Assembly: GCF_004339095.1 (NCBI RefSeq)
Contig: NZ_SMGQ01000014.1
Coordinates: 1 to 64,000, forward strand
Length of the DNA: 64,000 bases
Direction: 5' to 3'
Origin: Natranaerovirga hydrolytica
Lineage (GTDB): Bacteria; Bacillota; Clostridia; Lachnospirales; DSM-24629
Part shown: piece after piece, positions 1 to 9,973 of the stretch
Layout of the letters: each line of letters opens with the position of its first letter
Position numbering within the stretch: the stretch's first letter is position 1
Translations under genes and position numbers: made by a program
The notes under the pieces: generated by a model
The model's database searches: none
Told to the model about the DNA's origin: nothing
What the model saw: only the letters and a program-made list of their open reading frames with translations

Positions 1-92
<92 letters not shown>

Positions 93-223
93 GTAATTCG
101 CTGACACTTCTTTCGAAGTTTTTGTTACTTGATCTTTTTGAAATTCTTTAGAATTTCGGGTTGCTTCACTGTTTAGTTATCATTGTGCTTGTTGTGCTTT
201 GTGTTTTTGTGACAACGAAATAT
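93..223 (-). other. rrn leader upstream of 16S rRNA
   Basis: This is the transcribed leader between the proximal rrn promoter and the 16S 5' end. It holds two short inverted repeats, around 109-120 (CTTCTTTCGAAG) and 140-157 (GAAATTC facing GAATTTC). These could form part of the processing stem for RNase III. No open reading frame or tRNA is visible. Confidence 0.6.
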
Positions 224-252
224 ATCTTATCATATCTGTTTCGAAAAATCAA
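224..252 (-). promoter_or_regulatory. rrn promoter P2 (proximal)
   Basis: On the minus strand TTGATT (252-247), a 17-bp spacer and TAAGAT (229-224) form a good sigma-A promoter about 130 nt before the 16S 5' end. With the distal promoter it makes the tandem arrangement common in Firmicute rrn operons. Confidence 0.7.
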
Positions 253-316
253 CAGTAAATTTTAAATTTTTAAAAAAATTATTTTTTCCTCTGTTTTTTC
301 GCTGTCGGTGAGATTT

Positions 317-345
317 ATAATATCAGAATTAAAATAGAATGTCAA
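317..345 (-). promoter_or_regulatory. rrn promoter P1 (distal)
   Basis: Minus-strand TTGACA (345-340), a 17-bp spacer and TATTAT (322-317) make a near-consensus sigma-A promoter. A-rich DNA lies just upstream, as in UP elements of rRNA promoters. It sits only about 50 bp past the lacZ stop codon. Confidence 0.8.
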
Positions 346-397
346 GATATTTTTTTCAAAAACTTATTTGTGTTAAACAAAAAAACAAATCTCACCA

Positions 398-3532
<3,135 letters not shown>

Positions 3533-3565
3533 TTATGTATGTTAAGCTGACCTTATCTTAGTTAA

Positions 3566-3594
3566 ATTATAAAGGATTATTAGAAATTATACAA
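3566..3594 (-). promoter_or_regulatory. Putative lacZ promoter
   Basis: Minus-strand TTGTAT (3594-3589), a 17-bp spacer and TATAAT (3571-3566) lie about 50 bp before the lacZ start. The -10 box is perfect and the -35 box is moderate. Confidence 0.6.
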
Positions 3595-3605
3595 TGTGTT
3601 TAAAA

Positions 3606-3620
3606 CAGCTTCTGAAGCTG
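3606..3620. promoter_or_regulatory. Perfect 15-bp palindrome, candidate operator
   Basis: CAGCTTC-T-GAAGCTG is a perfect inverted repeat just upstream of the lacZ -35 box, between the two divergent promoters. It has the size and symmetry of a repressor operator. A run of T residues 3' of it on the plus strand means a hairpin reading is also possible, but no plus-strand gene ends there. Confidence 0.4.
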
Positions 3621-3657
3621 ATGTTTTTTATTTCAAAAATATTTTCCCTTTTATGCT

Positions 3658-3685
3658 TTTACAAATTGGAAAAATATGGTAATAT
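3658..3685 (+). promoter_or_regulatory. Promoter of the 132-residue cysteine-rich gene
   Basis: TTTACA (3658-3663), a 16-bp spacer and TAATAT (3680-3685) lie about 30 bp ahead of the TTG start at 3718. Confidence 0.55.
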
Positions 3686-3717
3686 TAAATTACTTATTAC
3701 TTTAGGGGGAGATCAAT

Positions 3718-4116
3718 TTGTCCATTTTGCCAGATTCGTTAACTGATGAATTACAATTTTTAGTGGAAGAATACGAGTTAATTAATACCAGTATTTTAGA
3801 CCAAATGACTAAATTCAGTGATTATTGTAGCAAAATCAATCGAAGCATTATTAAATCATGTACCCAATGTGGCTGTGTTAAAATAGATGCTAATAAAAAC
3901 ATCTTTGAAGACCTTCATCAATTTGCTTTAGATAAAAAAAGCACACATTGTTTTGGTGATTTGTGTCCTGATTGCAAAGAATTGATAGAAAAAAACATCG
4001 GTAGTGCTTTATATTACTTAGCGTCTATTTGCAACAGTTTAGACTTAAATTTATACGATATTTTGATCAAAGAGATTCAAAAGGTTGACTTGTTGAGAAA
4101 ATACAATATTGAATGA
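3718..4116 (+). CDS. Uncharacterised cysteine-motif protein, 132 aa
   Basis: The function is not recognised. The protein has CTQCGC at residues 48-53 and CFGDLCPDC at 78-86, a spacing that suggests one bound metal, probably zinc. The C-terminal 40 residues look helical and faintly recall the last helix of MazG-like pyrophosphohydrolases, but the MazG catalytic glutamates are not evident. The chosen start is TTG, supported by AGGGGGA seven bases upstream; no better ATG exists nearby. It has its own promoter and an intrinsic terminator, so it is a single-gene unit. It is one of the few plus-strand genes here. Confidence 0.75.
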   Translation: MSILPDSLTDELQFLVEEYELINTSILDQMTKFSDYCSKINRSIIKSCTQCGCVKIDANKNIFEDLHQFALDKKSTHCFGDLCPDCKELIEKNIGSALYYLASICNSLDLNLYDILIKEIQKVDLLRKYNIE

Positions 4117-4133
4117 ACAAGAGGTTATGCAAA

Positions 4134-4175
4134 TCCCCCAAGAATGCGTTAAAACATACTTGAGGGACTTTTTTT
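4134..4175 (+). terminator. Rho-independent terminator
   Basis: TCCCCCAAG pairs with CTTGAGGGA in a stem of about 13 bp with two mismatches, followed by seven T residues on the plus strand. It ends the cysteine-motif gene and its T-tract touches the radA stop codon. Confidence 0.85.
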
Positions 4176-5532
4176 ATCTTACAATACTGAGTGCTTCTGT
4201 AACATTTTCTACGCCAAATACTTTTATTGTGTTAGATGGTTTGAAATTTTTTAGGTTGGCTTTTGGCATAATACAAACATCAAAACCTAATTTTTCAGCC
4301 TCTATAACCCTTTGTTCTGCCATATTAACCGCTCTTACTTCTCCAGTTAATCCTACTTCTCCAAATACAATGGTTTTTGAGTGAATGGGTGTGTTTTTAA
4401 AACTTGATGCGATTGCCATAATAATCCCTAAATCTAATGCAGGCTCATTGATTTTGATACCACCTGCAATATTCACATAAGCATCACAGCTGGCTAATTG
4501 CATGCCCAACCTTTTCTCTAATACAGCCATTAATAAAACCACACGGTTATAATCTGTTCCTGTTGCCGTTCTTCTTGGCATACCAAAATTGGTTTGACTA
4601 ATTAAAGATTGTACTTCCACAAGCATCGGCCTTGTTCCTTCTAAACTACAAGATACAACAGAACCCGATACATCTGTTGGTCTTCCCGTTAACATGAGTT
4701 CTGAAGGATTGTTAACTTCTACTAATCCTTTATCTCTCATTTCAAAAACGCCAATTTCATTGGTTGAACCATATCTATTCTTTACACCTCTCAGTATACG
4801 ATAACTGGCATGTCTATCCCCTTCAAAATACAATACGGTGTCTACCATATGTTCTAATACCCTTGGTCCAGCAATCGATCCTTCTTTTGTTACATGACCT
4901 ACAATAAACGTTGAGATGCTTAAACCTTTTGCTAATTGCATTAATGTGTTGGTCACTTCTCGTACTTGACTAACACTTCCTGGTGCAGAAGTGATATCTT
5001 CTTTGAACATTGTTTGTATGGAATCAATAATCATTACATCTGGCATATTCTTTTTAACAATATCTTCAATGTTTGTTAAATTGGTTTCACATAATAACAA
5101 TAAATTATTGGCATCAATGTCTAATCTTTCTGCTCTTATTTTTATTTGTTTTAATGATTCTTCACCAGATATGTATAAAACTTTTTTATCCTCTGCCGCC
5201 AAATGCTTGCACATCTGTAATAGTAAAGTGGATTTACCTATTCCAGGATCTCCCCCTACTAATACCAAAGAACCGATAACAATTCCGCCTCCTAAAACAC
5301 GGTCTAGTTCTTTAATTTTTGTTTCTATTCTTTTGTCTTCTTCCATTTTAATATCTGATAACTTTTGTGGCTCATTTTTTTCTGATCCTAAACCTTTACT
5401 GGTATTTTTAATGGGTTTTATCTTTTCTTCTACAAATGTATTCCACTGGTTACAACTTGGACATTGTCCTAGCCATTTTGCTGATTCGTGACCACACTCA
5501 TTACAAAAGAAAATTGTTTTTATTTTAGCCAT
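4174..5532 (-). CDS. radA: DNA repair protein RadA (branch-migration ATPase)
   Basis: RadA is a RecA-like ATPase that promotes branch migration in homologous recombination. From the ATG at 5532 it has 452 residues. The N-terminal zinc finger uses C10, C13, C24 and C27. The Walker A motif GDPGIGKST is at 94-102, the RadA-specific KNRYG motif lies near 250, and the C-terminal Lon-like domain is complete. An in-frame start 18 codons upstream was rejected because GAGAGTGGAAAAG precedes the ATG at 5532 and family proteins begin MAK. It seems to be transcribed alone. Confidence 0.96.
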   Translation of the reverse strand: MAKIKTIFFCNECGHESAKWLGQCPSCNQWNTFVEEKIKPIKNTSKGLGSEKNEPQKLSDIKMEEDKRIETKIKELDRVLGGGIVIGSLVLVGGDPGIGKSTLLLQMCKHLAAEDKKVLYISGEESLKQIKIRAERLDIDANNLLLLCETNLTNIEDIVKKNMPDVMIIDSIQTMFKEDITSAPGSVSQVREVTNTLMQLAKGLSISTFIVGHVTKEGSIAGPRVLEHMVDTVLYFEGDRHASYRILRGVKNRYGSTNEIGVFEMRDKGLVEVNNPSELMLTGRPTDVSGSVVSCSLEGTRPMLVEVQSLISQTNFGMPRRTATGTDYNRVVLLMAVLEKRLGMQLASCDAYVNIAGGIKINEPALDLGIIMAIASSFKNTPIHSKTIVFGEVGLTGEVRAVNMAEQRVIEAEKLGFDVCIMPKANLKNFKPSNTIKVFGVENVTEALSIVR

Positions 5533-5617
5533 CTTTTCCACTCTCTTTTCATTTTTTCTTATGTGATTGTTTCTTATAATATTCATCGGCTTTTTGTATA
5601 TTGAATTAAATGGAAAT

Positions 5618-5651
5618 AGGAAAGTTTTATGACTGTGCCAAAAACTTTCCT
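5618..5651 (-). terminator. Stem-loop after the LOR gene, probable terminator
   Basis: AGGAAAGTTTT and AAAACTTTCCT form a perfect 11-bp inverted repeat with a 12-nt loop, just after the LOR-domain stop codon. The downstream minus-strand tract is only moderately T-rich (ATTTCCATTT), so termination may be partial. Confidence 0.6.
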
Positions 5652-5668
5652 ATTGTATCATTATCCTT

Positions 5669-6160
5669 TTAGTTATTCTTACCCTTATTATCATGTACAA
5701 TTTGATCAATAACAATAATCAATGCCAACATGAATGTTTGATCTTCATTATCTGCTACATCTACACCATAGTGGTCTGTAAAACTAAAAAACTTCTTAGA
5801 AACCCGTGCTACTTCTAATCCATTTTTTCTTACCACAAAATTGTATCTAAATAAATCACCTTCCATTTGATAATTACCATATGAACTGGTTATATCAAAT
5901 TGCGCCGTTATAAAAGACAGTTTCTTTTTTACTTTACCTAATAAATTTTTTTTATAATCATATATAAAGTATTCCGGTAAAAATTTAAACAATTGTTGTT
6001 CAATATATAATAATTCTGTGCCACTCATATCTCTAAAATGAAGCTTTTTACCAATGGTTAAAAATTTTGATTGGACTTCATAACACGGTGATTCATTTTC
6101 ATCTTTAATGGTAAAGTCATTGGTTAAAGCAAATATTTTTTCTCGTATTAAATACTTCAT
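5669..6160 (-). CDS. LURP-one-related (LOR) domain protein, YxjI-like
   Basis: The 163-residue protein is a compact beta-rich domain of the LURP1-related/YxjI family. Features include the N-terminal MKYLIREKIF strand, repeated F-x-I/V strands and a late aspartate-rich turn (DHYGVDVAD) before a hydrophobic C-terminal helix. The biochemical function of the family is not established; structural similarity to Tubby proteins has been noted. The gene starts 12 bp after the ilvE stop, so it is probably the last gene of the nitroreductase-ilvE-LOR transcript. No membrane segment or signal peptide is evident. Confidence 0.75.
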   Translation of the reverse strand: MKYLIREKIFALTNDFTIKDENESPCYEVQSKFLTIGKKLHFRDMSGTELLYIEQQLFKFLPEYFIYDYKKNLLGKVKKKLSFITAQFDITSSYGNYQMEGDLFRYNFVVRKNGLEVARVSKKFFSFTDHYGVDVADNEDQTFMLALIIVIDQIVHDNKGKNN

Positions 6161-6172
6161 CTCATACCCTCT

Positions 6173-7246
6173 TTATACCTTTAAAGTCCATCCAAATGTA
6201 TCTTCTATTGCACCTGTTTGTATACCTGTAATGGTATCATAGATTTGTTGGCTTAAAGGTCCTATTTCATTATTATTAATGGTAATGATATTACCATTAT
6301 AATTTAATTCCCCTACTGGTGATATAACTGCTGCTGTGCCTGTTCCAAAAACTTCTTCTAATAACCCTTCTTTATGGGCTTCATATATTTCGTCTATTGT
6401 TATTCTTCTTTCCGTTACTTTTTGGTTCCATTGATTGAGCAATTCAATGACCGAATTTCTTGTTACTCCTGCTAAGATGCTACCTGTTAATTCTGGTGTA
6501 ATGATTTCGCCATCTATTTTAAAGAATACATTCATGGTTCCCACTTCTTCAACAAACTTTCTTTCTACCCCATCAAGCCATAATACTTGAGTGTAACCTC
6601 TTTCTTTGGCTTTCATTTGAGCTTTGATACTTGCTGCGTAGTTACCGCCTGTTTTGGCTTCTCCTACGCCTCCTGGTACCGCTCTTACAAATTCTGTTTC
6701 TACCCAAATTTTTACTGGGTTAATACCTTCTGTATAATAAGCACCCACTGGACAAGCTATAATCATAAATTTATAGGTATTTGATGGTCTGACGCCTAAG
6801 TATGGATCTGTAGCAATGATAAAAGGTCTTATGTATAATGCTGTTCCATCTGCTTCTGGTATCCAATCCTTTTCTAAGTCCACAAATGTTCTTATAGCTT
6901 GTAGCATATCTTCTTCATCTATTTTAGGAATACATATTCTGTCATTGGTTTTATTGGTTCTTTCAATATTTTTTTCAGGTCTAAACAGCAACACTTCATT
7001 ATGAACCCCTTTGTATGCTTTCATACCTTCAAACATTTCTTGACCATAATGAAAAACCATTGCAGACGGATCTAATGTTAAGGGTTGATAAGGTTCAATT
7101 CTTGGGTTATACCAACCTTTATTAATGTCATAGTCCATTACAAACATATGATCTGTAAATAAGGCGCCAAAATCCAAATGATTTGCATCTGGCTTTTCCT
7201 TTGGGCTTGTTGTTTTTTCGATTCTTATATCTAACACTTTTATCAT
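6173..7246 (-). CDS. ilvE: Branched-chain amino acid aminotransferase
   Basis: It catalyses the PLP-dependent last step of leucine, isoleucine and valine synthesis, and the reverse reaction, using 2-oxoglutarate/glutamate. The 357-residue sequence is a fold-type IV transaminase of the group that includes eukaryotic BCATs. The catalytic lysine is K198 in GEAKTGGNYA, and further motifs are FEGMKAY, YIRPF and GTGTAAVISPVG. Its ATG overlaps the nitroreductase stop by four bases (ATGA), indicating translational coupling. No other ilv or leu genes are adjacent. Confidence 0.95.
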   Translation of the reverse strand: MIKVLDIRIEKTTSPKEKPDANHLDFGALFTDHMFVMDYDINKGWYNPRIEPYQPLTLDPSAMVFHYGQEMFEGMKAYKGVHNEVLLFRPEKNIERTNKTNDRICIPKIDEEDMLQAIRTFVDLEKDWIPEADGTALYIRPFIIATDPYLGVRPSNTYKFMIIACPVGAYYTEGINPVKIWVETEFVRAVPGGVGEAKTGGNYAASIKAQMKAKERGYTQVLWLDGVERKFVEEVGTMNVFFKIDGEIITPELTGSILAGVTRNSVIELLNQWNQKVTERRITIDEIYEAHKEGLLEEVFGTGTAAVISPVGELNYNGNIITINNNEIGPLSQQIYDTITGIQTGAIEDTFGWTLKV

Positions 7247-7773
7247 CCTTTCGTAGTAAACTGATTATAATGTATTTTATCATAGGCAAGTTCTTCTAAA
7301 TTATAACTTTCTTTTTCGTCATCTTTATATCCTATAGCAATAATAGATAAAACTTTATAGGGCTCAGGTATTTCTAATATACCTTTTACATAGGCTTCGG
7401 ATGTGATTTCTGTATTATGAAGTCTTTTTCTTATTTGAATCCAGCAAGACCCTAAATCTAACTTTTCCGCTTCTAACTGAATAATAATAGACGCAATAGA
7501 TGCATCTTCAACCCACACGTCACATTTGCTCTCGTCTGCTATCACTACTATTAATAATGGTGCATCTTTAATAAAAGCAGAGCCATGTTCTTTTGACTTT
7601 GACAATTGCTCTATTATATGTTGATCTTGGACGACTATATACTCCCAAGGTCTTTTGCTTCTTGATGATGGAGACAACAATGCACTTTTTAATATTTTTT
7701 CTATCTTTTCTTTTTCCACTGGTTTGTTTTTATATTTTCTTATACTTCTTCTATTTTTAAGTAAATCAATCAT
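7243..7773 (-). CDS. Nitroreductase family protein
   Basis: This is an FMN-dependent NAD(P)H oxidoreductase of the nitroreductase fold, whose substrate cannot be told from sequence. From the ATG at 7773 it has 176 residues. It shows the N-terminal NRRSIRKY phosphate/FMN motif, the SPSSRSKRPWEY segment, and the C-terminal IAIGY strand. The longer in-frame start 15 codons upstream is less likely because GGGGGA sits just before the chosen ATG. It is the first gene of a tight unit with ilvE. Confidence 0.88.
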   Translation of the reverse strand: MIDLLKNRRSIRKYKNKPVEKEKIEKILKSALLSPSSRSKRPWEYIVVQDQHIIEQLSKSKEHGSAFIKDAPLLIVVIADESKCDVWVEDASIASIIIQLEAEKLDLGSCWIQIRKRLHNTEITSEAYVKGILEIPEPYKVLSIIAIGYKDDEKESYNLEELAYDKIHYNQFTTKG

Positions 7774-7861
7774 AAAAATCCCCCATTTAAAATTTCGTTT
7801 ATGGTTATTATCAAACAAATAATTAACAAAGTCAATAGCTTATAGGATAATTATAAAAAAA

Positions 7862-8386
7862 TCATATCCCATATCTACCGGTTTGATTGTCTTTAAACAA
7901 ATCAATGTGTATTGGATTGTAAGTTAAACTACTAAATACAATAGCTATAATCATAATGATACAGGCCCAAATCACATTGTTAAATGGATTGATTTTTGTT
8001 TTTGTAAGGATATAATACGCTAAAATTTGGCCTATAAGAATAGACAGGACTCCTGTCATAATATCTACCCATAATATATTATAACCTAGCATACCTGAGT
8101 ATGTATAATACATTACCATGACAAGGAAAGGGGCTATTATTAATGAAACAAAGCGTGAAAACCAGTAGTTAATGTATTTTTTACCTACAATAAAAAAGAA
8201 TAGAATATACACAAGTAAGAGTGCAAAAAACACCATCTTCATATGCTCATAGATACTCTCATTAACTGGACTGATATAACTTAAGAAATGAATGTTGGTT
8301 TCTTTATATACATCGTGTAGTACAAACATTAAGCCATTGGCTATAAAAAACATAAGTATTTCATAGTATAAAAGTTTTTTTTTCAT
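7862..8386 (-). CDS. Integral membrane protein, DUF6512-like
   Basis: The protein of 174 residues has about five hydrophobic segments and no known catalytic motif. The SPVNESIYEHMKM segment after the first membrane helix matches my recollection of the DUF6512 family of unknown function. The ATG at 8386 is chosen over a GTG three codons upstream because GGGTGG is then correctly spaced. It stands alone, with no close operon partner. No role can be inferred. Confidence 0.7.
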   Translation of the reverse strand: MKKKLLYYEILMFFIANGLMFVLHDVYKETNIHFLSYISPVNESIYEHMKMVFFALLLVYILFFFIVGKKYINYWFSRFVSLIIAPFLVMVMYYTYSGMLGYNILWVDIMTGVLSILIGQILAYYILTKTKINPFNNVIWACIIMIIAIVFSSLTYNPIHIDLFKDNQTGRYGI

Positions 8387-8481
8387 AACGACCACCCTTT
8401 ATTTTATGCTTATCTTTAACACTCTTTTAATAGTATATTCTTGTAAGCATAAATTTAAACATAAAGGATGGTTAATGATTG

Positions 8482-8976
8482 TTATTTTGATACCTTTTTG
8501 TAAACACAAAATTGGTAGGCTATATCATTATGGTTATTAATATGACTTTCTTCAATCAACTGCCATTCTTTTTTCTCGTCTAGATTTGGGAAAAATACAT
8601 CTGATTGAAATGAATCGTGTATTTTTGTAACATATGCTGTTTCACAGTGGTCCATAAACTGGTTGTATATGCTTTCTCCACCAATAACAAACACATTTTC
8701 TTTATCATATTCTTTTATAAGTTCTAAAACGTCTTCTACGTTATGTTTTACAATGGCGCCTTCACATTGGAAATTTTTATCCCTTGTTAAAATAATATTG
8801 GTTCTTCCTTTTAATGGCATACCATTTGGAAACGTACTTAAGGTTTTTCGTCCTAAGATAACGACTTTATCTAAAGTTTTTTCTTTAAAATATTTTAAAT
8901 CACCTGGCAAATACGTTAACAATCTGCCTTGACAACCTATTCCCCAATTTTTTTCAACTGCTACAATACAATTCAT
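8482..8976 (-). CDS. folA: Dihydrofolate reductase
   Basis: It reduces dihydrofolate to tetrahydrofolate with NADPH, regenerating the cofactor consumed by ThyA. It has 164 residues from the ATG at 8976, preceded by a strong AGGAGGT site that overlaps the end of thyA. Motifs seen are the N-terminal IVAVEKNWGIG loop, LPGDLKYFK, the VILGRKT segment and VFVIGGESIY. It lies 10 bp after thyA, in the usual thyA-folA order. Confidence 0.95.
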   Translation of the reverse strand: MNCIVAVEKNWGIGCQGRLLTYLPGDLKYFKEKTLDKVVILGRKTLSTFPNGMPLKGRTNIILTRDKNFQCEGAIVKHNVEDVLELIKEYDKENVFVIGGESIYNQFMDHCETAYVTKIHDSFQSDVFFPNLDEKKEWQLIEESHINNHNDIAYQFCVYKKVSK

Positions 8977-8986
8977 ATATGACCTC

Positions 8987-9817
8987 CTATACAGCAACAG
9001 GTATCTTTTTAACTTGAGCGCCTGCCTTATAATTAATTAACGTAAAATCTTCTACCTTAAATTTATAAAAATCTTTTATGTCTTGATTGATTTTAAGTTC
9101 TGGTGCTTCATAGGTTTCTCTACTAATTAATTCTTCTATTATTGGAATGTGTCGATCGTATATATGGGCATCGGCAATGACATGAACCAATTCTCCTGCT
9201 TCTAATCCACTTGCCCTAGCAACCATATGTAACAATACTGAATATTGTACCACATTCCAATTATTTGCCACCAATATATCTTGTGACCGTTGATTAAGAA
9301 TACCATTTAATGTGTTTCCTGTCACATTAAAGGTCATACTATAAGCACACGGATATAAATTCATCTCATTCAAATCTTGATGAACATATATATTGGTCAT
9401 TATTCTCCGGCTATAAGGGTTATTTTTCAAATCAAATAACACTCTGTCGACTTGATCCATTTCCCCTTCTGGATACTTATGTTTAACTCCTAATTGATAG
9501 CCATATGATTTGCCTATTGACCCACTTTCGTCTGCCCAACTGTTCCATATCTTGCTGTTTAAGTCATTAATGTTATTGGATTTTTTTTGCCATATCCATA
9601 ATATCTCATCAATAGCAGCTTTTAAATTAGTTGGTCTTAGGGTCATGATTGGAAATTCTTTAGATAAATCATATCGGTTCACTACACCAAATTTTTTAAT
9701 GGTATGGGCAGGTGTTCCATCATCCCATTGTGGTCTGACATCTTGTCCTTCTGAACTATAACCATTTTGTAAAATATCTTGACACATATTGATAAACACC
9801 TTATCTGCATAACTCAT
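8987..9817 (-). CDS. thyA: Thymidylate synthase (ThyA type)
   Basis: It methylates dUMP to dTMP using methylene-tetrahydrofolate, producing dihydrofolate that FolA recycles. From the ATG at 9817 (GGAGAG site) it has 276 residues. The catalytic cysteine is C157 in LYPCAYSMTF. The usual residue after Pro-Cys in E. coli-type enzymes is histidine; here it is alanine, as I recall for the divergent ThyA of Bacillus. The dUMP phosphate motif SRRIMTNIY and the C-terminal KIPVAV are present. It is followed directly by folA. Confidence 0.94.
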   Translation of the reverse strand: MSYADKVFINMCQDILQNGYSSEGQDVRPQWDDGTPAHTIKKFGVVNRYDLSKEFPIMTLRPTNLKAAIDEILWIWQKKSNNINDLNSKIWNSWADESGSIGKSYGYQLGVKHKYPEGEMDQVDRVLFDLKNNPYSRRIMTNIYVHQDLNEMNLYPCAYSMTFNVTGNTLNGILNQRSQDILVANNWNVVQYSVLLHMVARASGLEAGELVHVIADAHIYDRHIPIIEELISRETYEAPELKINQDIKDFYKFKVEDFTLINYKAGAQVKKIPVAV

Positions 9818-9859
9818 AATCCACTCTCCTATTTTATATATTCTTTTTGACACAAGAAA

Positions 9860-9878
9860 GCGTGCAAAAAATGCACGC
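9860..9878 (-). terminator. Hairpin between nrdD and thyA, possible terminator
   Basis: GCGTGC (9860-9865) pairs with GCACGC (9873-9878) around an A-rich loop. On the minus strand it is followed by TTTCTTGTG. A second, interrupted stem lies at about 9936-9965 just after the nrdD stop. Together these may end or attenuate the nrdD transcript before thyA. Confidence 0.5.
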
Positions 9879-9973
9879 ATATAAGATAGAACCGTTGGGT
9901 CCTATGCTAGCAAAACAAACTTTCTCATCTCATAAAGGCAGGCAATAAGCTAAACTTATCCCCTACCTTTTTA

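Noticed and set aside
4991-5491. Plus-strand ORF of 166 codons
   Set aside because: It lies entirely within radA on the other strand; radA is a clear full-length match with intact motifs.
9818-9973. Tetrahydrofolate or similar riboswitch before thyA-folA
   Set aside because: The conserved pieces of the known THF riboswitch could not be found; only simple hairpins are visible.
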